Notes under the pieces: generated by a model
The model's database searches: none
Told to the model about the DNA's origin: nothing
The model's input: only the letters and a program-made list of their open reading frames with translations
Origin: Bifidobacterium subtile
Lineage (GTDB): Bacteria > Actinomycetota > Actinomycetes > Actinomycetales > Bifidobacteriaceae
Assembly: GCF_000741775.1 (NCBI RefSeq)
Contig: NZ_JGZR01000007.1
Location: 230,249-294,248 of the forward strand
Direction of reading: 5' to 3'
DNA length: 64,000 bases
In this document: in pieces, positions 27,030-35,091 of the stretch
How positions within the stretch are numbered: the stretch's first letter is position 1
Layout of the letters: each line of letters begins with the position of its first letter
Made by a program: the position numbers and the translations under genes

Positions 27030-27551
27030 TGAATCACCGCCACGCTAAAACCGGATACCTTAGGATCCGGCCAGACTGGAAACCTTATATCAGATTCTTG
27101 CCGGTCAACAAGACAAAACAATAGCGATATGCGAATCCTCAAAAACCGATATCTGCAAAAATGACGCTCAGAAATGAGTGTGCGAACGGGTGTGCGGAGA
27201 AAGACACCCGTCCCATGCACACGGCAAGCGTGTCTCGTGCGGTCAGATTAGCGGCCAGGTTACATGGCGGAAACCAAACCGAATTGCTTGCCGTAACGCG
27301 TGAAACGTACATTTACGTTATATTTTCGGACATCGGCATCGGGCAAACCAAGCCCATGAGACACCCATGAACGCCGAATTTCCGAACGAATGAGGCGCCG
27401 CCTGCAACTTCACAAAAGTCACCGGCGGCGCTCGTGTCCCCCCATGACTCTCATGCGATTTCGCCATCATCCATCATTCCAGCAGCGCCGAGGTTTCGGC
27501 ACATTCATGAAGCTCAGTCGCCGCTGACCACGTTTCTGAGCGCTGACTCGC

Positions 27552-27767
27552 AGCGCACGGGATTCGACGGGCGGCGCACTGTTCGGTGCGGTCCTTGGCG
27601 CACTGACCCCGATCGGCAGCAGGACGGCAGACGTTGAGGGATATCTGATCATGTGGGTGCTATGCGCCGCGGCGTTCCTGATCAGCACCATAGGGCTGCT
27701 GACGCTGAAACGAACGATGGCTGGCGCAGCCGGCGCGGGAAGCTCCGAGCCCGCGGAGGCGTCATAG
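27552..27767 (+). pseudogene. C-terminal remnant of a major-facilitator-superfamily transporter
   Basis: In one frame the codons read TGGALFGAVLGALTPIGS, then GYLIMWVLCAAAFLISTIG and a Lys/Arg-ended tail to TAG 27765. This is the last one or two membrane helices and cytoplasmic tail of an MFS permease. No start or earlier helices precede it. The transition between remnant and unrelated DNA is somewhere near 27552. Confidence 0.6.
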
Positions 27768-27806
27768 ATTGGCTTGCTGGTATAGCTGCTATACCAGCAA
27801 GCCAAT
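27768..27806 (+). terminator. Long palindromic hairpin after the MFS remnant
   Basis: An 18-bp perfect stem with a CTG loop (27768-27785 and 27789-27806), beginning directly after the remnant's stop codon. It was probably the transporter's terminator and has survived the loss of the gene body. Confidence 0.7.
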
Positions 27807-27950
27807 TTGGCAATGATGCTAGGCGTCTTCATATCCCTGTTACACGGCGGTTACAAAGCATGACCGAACTGGAAATACCGAAGCGGTTTCATCCTTTTTA
27901 CTGAATGCTTGAATAATTACAGCGTTCAGACAACTCAGAGGAGAAGCATC

Positions 27951-29345
27951 GTGGGGAAACGAACCAAAACATCAGAAGGGCTCTTCGTAGAAGGGCAGGA
28001 CAAGCAGCTTAAAGTCAAAAAGCCGATTTACAAGTCGCTGTTCTTCCAAATCATCCTAGCCATCATCGTCGGCGTTACGATAGGCGCCGTCTAGCCTGAT
28101 GCCGGATCGGCGCTCAAGCCGCTGGGCGATGGCTTCATCAAGCTCATCAAGATGCTCATCGCGCCGCTTATCTTCCTCGTCATCGTAACCGGCATCGCCC
28201 ACGTCGGCGATGCCAAGTCGGTCGGCAGAGTCGGCACCAAGGCGCTCGTCTACTTCCTGTCCGCTTCGGCATTCGCGCTGCTTTTCGGCCTGGTCGTGGG
28301 AAACATCGTGAAGCCCGGAGCGGGATTGAATATCAATCCCTCGACGCTCGACCCGAACGCCATCGCCAAGAAAACGGCCGGCGGCACGGAGCCGCGCGGC
28401 GCTGCGGACTTCATACTTGACATCATCCCCGACAGCGTGGTGAATGCCTTCGCCACCAACACGCTGCTGCAGGTGCTGTTCTTCGCGATCTTCGTGGGCA
28501 TTGCGGTCATCGCCATCGGGCAGGAGCGCTGCAAGCCGATTCTGGACGTGTTCGATTCCTTCCTCGAGGTCATCTTCAAGATCATGGGCTGAATCATGCG
28601 CGTCGCGCCGCTCGGCGCATTGGGCGCCATGGCCTACATCATCGGCCAATACGGCCTCAAGACGCTCGGCACCTATGCCGTGCTCATCGCCTCCTGCTAC
28701 GGCGCGGCGGTCATCTTCATCGCGCTGCTTTTCGGCATTGCCTGGCTGTTTGCACGCGTCCCGCTGGGGCAGTTCATCAAGTACGCGCGTCCTGAATTCG
28801 CCCTTGCCCTCGGTACCGCGTCAACCGAGGCCGTCATGCCTCGCATGATCGCCAAGCTCGAGAAATCAGGCAATCCGCGTTCGGTTACCGGCCTCGTCGT
28901 GCCGCTGGGCTATTCGTTCAATCTCGATGGCGCAGCGCTCTATCTTTCGATTTCGCTGCTGTTCCTCGCGCAGGCCTTCGGCGTCAACCTGACGTTCAGC
29001 CAGCAGCTCGCCGCGATGGGCGTGCTCATGCTCACCTCGAAGGGCATGGCCGGAGTTCCCGGCTCGTCCTTCCTCGCGCTGTCGGCCACGGCCACGGCGC
29101 TAGGAATCTTCCCCGTTGCCGGCGTCGCGCTGCTGCTTGGCGCCGATCGCATCATGGACTCGATGCGCGTGTCCGTCAACCTGCTCGGCAACTGCGTCGC
29201 GACCTTCGTCGTCTCGAGATGGGAGAAAGAGCTCGATTACGACCAGATGCGGGCGACCTTCGCCTCGAAGGACGTCGATCAGGTCGAGATTGATGCCATA
29301 GAGGAAACCAAGGCGCCGGTAGCAGCGCAGCCGGCTCTGGCGTAA
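27951..29345 (+). pseudogene. Dicarboxylate/amino-acid:cation symporter gene with two in-frame stops
   Basis: The frame from GTG 27951 (AGAGGAGAA upstream) to 29345 encodes a ~464-residue DAACS-family transporter (DctA/GltP-like). Motifs include LKPLGDGFIKLIKMLIAP, LGTASTEAVMPRM, GYSFNLDGAALYLS and SSKGMAGVPGSSF-like text. It is interrupted by TAG at 28092-28094 and TGA at 28590-28592, with the same frame continuing each time and no indels. Both sites sit in weakly conserved aromatic or Met positions, and both stops are one G-to-A change from TGG. I call it a pseudogene; expression as fragments is unlikely to give a transporter. Confidence 0.85.
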
Positions 29346-29393
29346 GTTCGGAGGCTGCGCTTCACACATTGGGGCAATGAGTTCAACTGGTCG

Positions 29394-29427
29394 TTTGGGC
29401 AGCGGGTCGCAGGATTCGCTGCCCAAA
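29394..29427 (+). terminator. Hairpin after the symporter pseudogene
   Basis: An 11-bp perfect stem (TTTGGGCAGCG and complement) with a 12-base loop, 49 bp after the stop codon. No U-tract. The rest of 29346-29713 has no gene I can support. Confidence 0.6.
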
Positions 29428-29713
29428 TTGCACCGTGAGGGCCTTGTGCTGGGATTGTTTTGTTGGGCAATGGTTGCGAGAGGACGCCAAGCGAAAATTT
29501 TCATAGGTGACGTTATTGCCTGTCGTGCGCATCGTCCTGTTCGGTCAGCTGCGAGACTGGCGTGGCGCACGAGTCGCCTTTCCACGCCTCAAGCCCTTCC
29601 TTCAATGCCATGACGGCGATGACGAGGGTCCGCCAGTGCTTGTCGGAATCTCAACAGTCGCCATGCCGAGTTGCATCTGCTCGCCTGGTGACCGCGCCCT
29701 TAGGGCTGCGTCG

Positions 29714-30214
29714 TCACGCGCTCGCGGAGGAGTTTTCGTCGTTTTTCACCTTGTCGATGGCGACCACCAATGCAACGATAAGCGTTTCCAAGGCGTCGTC
29801 GAACACGGTGATCTCGTAGGAGTCTCCCCAAGAGAGCCAGCGTTTGCTGATTCGGGCGACTTCGACGCCGGCGCGAGAGGCGCTGAACTCCATATCCCAC
29901 CAATCGCCCTGAACATTGAGTCCGGCAGCATCGATGCGGTAGCGTGGGCGGAACAGCGAAAGCTCCTTATCGATGCTGGCGACCTGCATGCCGCCTACGA
30001 ACACGCTGAAATGGGGGAGCAGGCTGAACACGGTCTTCTCCAGGCGCGCCACCTCGACGCCAAATGGGTCGGTGATGGAGAAGGACTTGGGGATGCGCAG
30101 GAAGCTGCCCTCGACCCGGTAGCGCACATTGCCTCCGGCGTCGGCGACCGTGAAATGCTCGGCCAGCGTGAACACCTGCTGTTTGATATAGAGCTGCTGC
30201 ATAACCGTCCTCAT
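29714..30214 (-). CDS. YxjI/LURP-one-related family protein
   Basis: A 166-residue protein built as a tubby-like beta barrel. Repeating strands such as YIKQQVFTLAEHFTVADAGG, FLRIPKSFSITD and VARLEKTVFSLLPHFSVF fit the YxjI/LURP-one family, which is related in fold to phospholipid scramblases. The bacterial role is unknown. There is no signal peptide. A single gene with its own short intergenic regions. Confidence 0.82.
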   Translation of the reverse strand: MRTVMQQLYIKQQVFTLAEHFTVADAGGNVRYRVEGSFLRIPKSFSITDPFGVEVARLEKTVFSLLPHFSVFVGGMQVASIDKELSLFRPRYRIDAAGLNVQGDWWDMEFSASRAGVEVARISKRWLSWGDSYEITVFDDALETLIVALVVAIDKVKNDENSSASA

Positions 30215-30341
30215 CGTGATGGCTGATGACCCAAGCCTAACAGAGGAACATGCTTTCGAAGGCGGTGCTGGATTCGCTTTTTACGTGCGGCATGCAGATG
30301 GCATGGCCTTCGGCAGATGCGCTGTATTGCCATGGAATCCG

Positions 30342-31349
30342 CTACCGGCTCAATCGCGCATAGCGGTGCACGTGCCGCAGCCCCATCGGATCGGGCTGAT
30401 CGGCTGGCGTGTGCGCGAGCGCATCGAATCGCCGGCGCGCCTCCTCAACGTCCAGATGCATGCCGATGGCGACGAGCTCGCCAGGGCGTGCAGGGCTTGC
30501 CATAGGCGCGATGTGGATCGAGCGTCCGACGAGATTGACCACGTACCCGGCTGCGCCGTTCGCCTTGCGCCGCTCGCGTATGGCCACGCGCCCTTTCAGG
30601 CGATAGGCTCCGGCCGGAGGATTCTCCAACAACTCGATAAGCGCTGAAGGGCTGACCGCTTCGGTCAGCTCCTGCGATACGGAATGCGCGTGATGATGCT
30701 CGTGCGTTTCGGACTCGGGGGTGCTGTCGCGAATGAGTTGCGCGATGGGCAGCTCATCGACCGGGTCTTCGTCCGAGGCCACGTCGAACACCAGATCGGA
30801 ATCAATGCGTTCTCGGTCCGCTATGACGAATTGGGCGTCGGGATTGCGCATACGGACGCGCTGCCTGATGCGCGAGATAATTGCCTCACGCTGCGATTCG
30901 GCAAGCAGATCGGTTTTGGTGATGACGATGAGATTCGTAGCGGCATATCTGGCGGGCGGCTCGTCGGATACGTCGACCGAATGGAAATGCTCGACGGCGT
31001 CAACCAGCTCCACGATGCCGCCGGGACGAATATGCGGGGCGCTGCTGAAATGTATGATGCGGGCCAAAGCGATCGGATCGGCGATGCCGCTGGCCTCGAT
31101 GATGATCGCGTCGAGCCGCAGCTTCGGTCGTGCAAGGCTTTTCAACGCGTCATCCAATCCACCGCCGTCCGGCATGCAGCACAGGCATCCTCCTGAAATC
31201 GAGGCGGCTTCATCCACTTGCCCGGTGACCAGCGCGGCGTCGACGTTAATCTTGCCGAAGTCGTTGATGATGACGCCGATGCGTGCGCCCGGCCTGCGCA
31301 GCAGATGATTGAGCAGCGTCGTTTTGCCGGCTCCCAGGTAGCCGGTCAA
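30342..31349 (-). CDS. CobW/COG0523-family metal-chaperone GTPase
   Basis: A G3E GTPase with P-loop GYLGAGKTT (residues 3-11 as given), the zinc-binding GGCLCC motif at 53-58, SGIADP and a TKTD-type nucleotide motif (ITKTDLL). It has a His-rich loop (HEHHHAHS) and a C-terminal CobW domain. Family members insert or allocate zinc or cobalt. Only TTG 31349 starts this frame, but the codons before it still encode KAPVITL, the missing first beta strand. The reading frame has no ATG there, so a 1-nt indel near 31370 or an unusual start is likely. A Zur-like box lies upstream. Confidence 0.85.
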   Translation of the reverse strand: MTGYLGAGKTTLLNHLLRRPGARIGVIINDFGKINVDAALVTGQVDEAASISGGCLCCMPDGGGLDDALKSLARPKLRLDAIIIEASGIADPIALARIIHFSSAPHIRPGGIVELVDAVEHFHSVDVSDEPPARYAATNLIVITKTDLLAESQREAIISRIRQRVRMRNPDAQFVIADRERIDSDLVFDVASDEDPVDELPIAQLIRDSTPESETHEHHHAHSVSQELTEAVSPSALIELLENPPAGAYRLKGRVAIRERRKANGAAGYVVNLVGRSIHIAPMASPARPGELVAIGMHLDVEEARRRFDALAHTPADQPDPMGLRHVHRYARLSR

Positions 31350-31418
31350 GGTGATAACAGGAGCTTTCCATGCATTGGTATGAGTTGTACGAGTTAAATG
31401 GCATCCTCCTCGTATACA

Positions 31419-31435
31419 TGATAATCATTCTTGAT
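31419..31435. promoter_or_regulatory. Zur/Fur-like binding site before the CobW gene
   Basis: TGATAATCATTCTTGAT is close to the actinobacterial Zur pattern TGA-AAT-ATT-TCA, with the left half-site perfect. It lies 15-30 bp before the AGGAGG sequence (31405-31410, minus strand) of the CobW gene. Repression of COG0523 GTPases by Zur under zinc sufficiency is well known in other bacteria, so zinc-dependent control is a reasonable inference. Confidence 0.5.
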
Positions 31436-31732
31436 AAATGTATGCGGACTTTGGTTAGGCGCAAGGCGTAACGAACCGCGTGCCGCGCACGCTCGGCGCC
31501 TGTCGCCGCTGGCTGGTGTCTTCGCTAGGATGAGTGCTGGAAAAAGCAAACGCGATTGTCGTGCCGCGAACAGGACACGCTCGGCGATTGGCTGGCGTGC
31601 AGACAGAGCCGGTTCGAGACGAAATTCGAAGACATGGCGTCGACGGCGGGTCTTTCTGCGAAGGAGACCCAGCGCGACGGTCCGGTGACAATGGCCCGGT
31701 GAAATACCTGGCGAAGAGAGAAGGATGGGCTT

Positions 31733-32560
31733 GTGATCGATGAAGTAGTGCTCCTACGGCATGGACGCACCTCGTTTAATCTGGCACGTCGCATGCAGGG
31801 GCAGATTGATGTGCCGCTGGACATCATCGGGCAATGGCAGGTTGATCAGAGCGCTTTGGAGCTGGCCAGAAACTATTACTGGGCCAAGATCTCCGGAGTC
31901 GCGCATAATCCCGGCATGCTGCCGCAGCCGGGGCCGGAGGCCATCAAACGCAGCGACATCGAAGAGTATCGCGAGGCTCCCGCGGCAGGGCGCACCATGC
32001 ACGTGGTCGCCTCCGACCTGTTCCGGGCCCGGCAGACCGCTCACGCCTTCGCCGATATTCTCAGGCTTCCGGTGGCTTACGACAAGCGGCTGCGCGAGCG
32101 CAGCTTCGGGCAGTGGGAGGGCTTGAACCGCGAGGAGATCAAACGGATGGATGCCGAGGTCCACGACGAGTGGGAAACGAATTATGCGGGCGGGGAGCGC
32201 TATGGCGTCGAATCGCTCAAGGCTCTCGGCAAGCGCGGTGCCGACGCCGTCAGCGACCTGGTCAGCCAAGAGAGCGGGCGGGCGACTCCGGGCACATTGA
32301 TGATCGTGGGCCATGGATCCTGGATTCTGGCAACCATCCACACCCTGCTTGGCGAAGACCCGGAATCCTCCGCGAGTCTGGACTCCGTGCGCAACGCCTT
32401 CTGGTCGCGCATGACGCCGCAGTATGGTAGGCAGACCAGCAGCTTGGCTTGGAAGCTCGAGGAATTCAATCACGGACCCGCCATCGCCTCGCATATGGAC
32501 TGGGAGAACGGCCCAGCCGAGCTGCGCGGACCGCATATGCCGATGTGGAAAGCGCTCTAA
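31733..32560 (+). CDS. Histidine phosphatase family protein
   Basis: A 275-residue member of the phosphoglycerate-mutase-like fold with LLRHGRTSFN (Arg9, His10), GQIDVPLDIIG, SFGQWEGL and the second His in IVGHGSW. It shares layout with the protein at 10770-11483 (GQIDxPLDxxG and FNHGP near the C-terminus) but has an extra ~35-residue loop at about 50-85, so the two are paralogues. The GTG 31733 start follows AGAGAGAAGGATGG. Its substrate is unknown. The stretch 31436-31732 upstream has no gene. Confidence 0.87.
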   Translation: MIDEVVLLRHGRTSFNLARRMQGQIDVPLDIIGQWQVDQSALELARNYYWAKISGVAHNPGMLPQPGPEAIKRSDIEEYREAPAAGRTMHVVASDLFRARQTAHAFADILRLPVAYDKRLRERSFGQWEGLNREEIKRMDAEVHDEWETNYAGGERYGVESLKALGKRGADAVSDLVSQESGRATPGTLMIVGHGSWILATIHTLLGEDPESSASLDSVRNAFWSRMTPQYGRQTSSLAWKLEEFNHGPAIASHMDWENGPAELRGPHMPMWKAL

Positions 32561-33134
32561 CCGCTTCCAGACTGTCTTTGACAGACCGCCTTTGAACCGT
32601 CTGCGCAATAGGCCCTGCGCCGTACCCGCGAATTCCATTAGGCAGATTTGGGCGAATCGCGCGGGTTCCTGCGCGTTGCCGCCTATGACCTAGAGCCTAG
32701 GAACGGCGGTATTCCGCCAAAGCGCAGCGGACGAAACATGCGGTCTACTTTGCGAAGTGCCTAATAAGCGAAAAAGCACCTCATAAACGCCGCAAGGGCC
32801 GCTGCGAGCGCAAGCGACTCGCCATGCTCCGTATGAGGGTCTATTCTTGATACGGTTCGTGCGGGGCGTCGCGTGTGTCAGGCGTCGCATCGCATGCCGC
32901 ATGGAAACTGGCATATTCCGGTTCCGACGCGTAAGCCCTATAATCACCAATCCGATAACTATAAATAAACGCAAGCAAACGTAAAGCCGCGATTCGACGA
33001 TGCAGATATGCGCATGCAGGTCGCGGCGCGGCTGGCAGCCGACGGTGCCGTGAACGAGAGCGGCAGGGCAGTGCCATATCATGCGGCAGTGCCGAACCGA
33101 GTGCCATACCACGAATGGAAGGCGGGTGAAAGAC
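32561..33134. other. Intergenic region before corA
   Basis: A 574-bp stretch without a supported gene. It carries copy B of the AAGTGCCTAATA element at 32702-32789. The short open frames that run from here into corA are out of frame with it or lack ribosome sites. Confidence 0.5.
32702..32789 (+). repeat. AAGTGCCTAATA repeat element, copy B
   Basis: It starts AACGGCGGTATTC and, 55 bp later, has AAGTGCCTAATAAGCGAAAAAGC and a second degenerate unit. Length and order match copy A at 19204-19290, including GTCTACTT before the AAGTGC word. The middle ~25 bp differs between copies. This shows an intergenic repeat family rather than chance similarity. Confidence 0.65.
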
Positions 33135-34088
33135 ATGTTGAGGATGTTCAACACCATCAACGGCAGTGTGGAGCAGATCGAGAAAATCGAAAGCGGGGCC
33201 TGGCTGTGTCTTTCCGAACCCACCGACGTGGAGCTGGCGACGGTGGCCCAGCAGACCGGCATCGATCTGGCCGATCTGCGCGCCCCGCTCGATGACGAGG
33301 AGCGTTCGCGCGTCGATGCCGAGGACGACTACACGATGATCATCGTGGACATTCCCACCGTCGAGGAACGCGGTGGCCGTGACTGGTACGAGACGATCCC
33401 GTTGTCGATCATCATCACTCAGAATATGATCATCACCGTGTGCATGCAGGACACGCCGGTGCTCCATCCTTTCATGGAGGGGCGCATTCGTGGGTTCAAC
33501 ACGTATATGAAGTCCCGATTCATCCTGCAGATCCTCTACCGCAACGCGACTATGTACCTGCGCTATCTGCGCATCATCGACCGCGAAAGCGACAGGCTCG
33601 AGCTGCGGCTGCGCCATTCCATGCAGAACCGCGAGATTCTGATGCTGCTCGAACTGAGCAAGACCTTGGTCTATTTCACCACGAGTTTGAAATCGAACGA
33701 GATCGTGATGGAGAAGCTCAATTCGATCACGCGCTTCAAGCAGTATCCGGAGGATGAGGACCTGCTCGACGACGTCATCACCGAAAACAAGCAGGCCATC
33801 GAGATGGCCAACATCTACAGCGGGGTTCTGGCCAACATGACGGACGCCTTCGCCTCGATCGTCTCGAACAACCTGAACAACGTCATGCGCATCTTCACCA
33901 TCATTTCGATCACGCTGTCCATACCCACGCTGATCTTCTCGATGTATGGCATGAATTTCCAGCAAGGCGGCATGCTGGGAATGCCGCTGACCGCCGACAG
34001 ATGGGGCTTTGTGATTGTCGTCGTGATCTCGATCGCGCTCTCCATAGTGGTGACATGGTTCCTGACGCGCTCCAGACTGTTCAAATAG
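33135..34088 (+). CDS. CorA-family magnesium/metal transporter
   Basis: A 317-residue protein with a long cytoplasmic helical domain and two C-terminal membrane helices. The signature YGMN at the end of the first helix is present (MYGMNFQQGG), followed by a short periplasmic loop and a second helix ending in a basic tail. CorA channels form pentamers that admit Mg2+ and sometimes Co2+ or Ni2+. I chose ATG 33135 (MLRMFNTING) with GTGAAAGA upstream; the open frame extends 18 codons further without a better site. Confidence 0.9.
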   Translation: MLRMFNTINGSVEQIEKIESGAWLCLSEPTDVELATVAQQTGIDLADLRAPLDDEERSRVDAEDDYTMIIVDIPTVEERGGRDWYETIPLSIIITQNMIITVCMQDTPVLHPFMEGRIRGFNTYMKSRFILQILYRNATMYLRYLRIIDRESDRLELRLRHSMQNREILMLLELSKTLVYFTTSLKSNEIVMEKLNSITRFKQYPEDEDLLDDVITENKQAIEMANIYSGVLANMTDAFASIVSNNLNNVMRIFTIISITLSIPTLIFSMYGMNFQQGGMLGMPLTADRWGFVIVVVISIALSIVVTWFLTRSRLFK

Positions 34089-34187
34089 GCGCTCAGCGGC
34101 TGTACTTGGATAGGATGCGGAGCTGAATGCCGACGCAGGATATGGAACTGGGACGACAAACACGGATTGGGTAAGGCGGTGAACGGC

Positions 34188-35030
34188 ATGGTGCACAGAT
34201 GGCGGCGACAGCGGCGGCTGAGGCGCATGGCCTGCGCGATGCTTGTTTTGGCGATGACATCGTCGGCGGCCGGCTGCGGCGTCGTTGCGGGAGCTTCCGG
34301 GGAGCCGGACGGGCCGACGATCTCCATCGGAGTGGCCCTTGACGAGCCCGGCGTGGGCTGGCTGCATGACGGCGAGTACTCCGGATTCGACATCACAGTG
34401 GCGCGGTATGTGGCCCAGGCATTGGGCTACGCGCGCAAGCAGGTGAACTTCACGCAGATCAGGCCCGGCGACGCTCCGGCCGCACTGCACAGCGGCGAAG
34501 CGCAGATGCTGGTCACCAGCATGCCGATGGATGGAACGCAGCCGAGCGGCGTGCAAAGCACGAAGCCCTACCTGCTCACGCAGCAGGATCTGCTGGTGCG
34601 CGCTGGAGACAAGCCTGCCATAATCGCGCCGTCGGATCTCAACGGCAAGATCGTCTGCTCGGCGCAGGGCGGCGGCGCGGCGGCGCGCCTTAGGCAGCAA
34701 GCCCCCGGCTCCGTCATCCGCGAACGGCAGAGCTATCAGCAATGCGTAACGGCGCTGCTGGTCGGCGAGGCCGACGCGGTCAGCGCGGATGACGCGGTGC
34801 TTTCCGGTTTGACGTTCTCCACGGGCAAGGGCTATCTCAGGCTTGTCGGGCAGCCTCTGGGAGAGGTGCTGCACAGCGTGCAGGTCAGGGCCGGCGAAGA
34901 CGAGCTGGTGAAGAAAATCGACGTCGTGCTCGACACGATGCGTGAGGACGGCGGTCTGGCCCATGCGCTGGATGCGATGCAGGACGCCACGGGGTATCGC
35001 GGGGGCAGCGTGCCCGGAATGGGACGGTGA
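34188..35030 (+). CDS. Solute-binding lipoprotein, family 3 (amino-acid ABC type)
   Basis: A 280-residue secreted lipoprotein. The lipobox SAAGC follows a basic, hydrophobic signal peptide. The mature part has the bacterial periplasmic-binding family 3 pattern: SIGVALDEPG, YSGFDITVARYVAQALGY and FTQIRPGDAPAAL. Such proteins bind polar amino acids such as glutamate. No permease or ATPase gene is adjacent, so it is an orphan here, perhaps serving a transporter encoded elsewhere. The start could also be TTG 34167 or GTG 34179; ATG 34188 has AAGGCGG at a good distance. Confidence 0.85.
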   Translation: MVHRWRRQRRLRRMACAMLVLAMTSSAAGCGVVAGASGEPDGPTISIGVALDEPGVGWLHDGEYSGFDITVARYVAQALGYARKQVNFTQIRPGDAPAALHSGEAQMLVTSMPMDGTQPSGVQSTKPYLLTQQDLLVRAGDKPAIIAPSDLNGKIVCSAQGGGAAARLRQQAPGSVIRERQSYQQCVTALLVGEADAVSADDAVLSGLTFSTGKGYLRLVGQPLGEVLHSVQVRAGEDELVKKIDVVLDTMREDGGLAHALDAMQDATGYRGGSVPGMGR

Positions 35031-35091
35031 GGCACGCCCGCAGACCTGCATGCAGGGGCCGTGTCCAGTTGCGCCACAATAATTCTTGTTT

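Larger units (their letters stand above)
27030..27950. other. Gene-poor region with remnants
   Basis: No intact gene. A hairpin with GAGGCGCCGCC-like arms lies near 27394-27434, an MFS tail ends at 27767, and a long hairpin follows at 27768-27806. The remaining DNA between 27030 and 27390 shows nothing I can assign. Confidence 0.45.
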
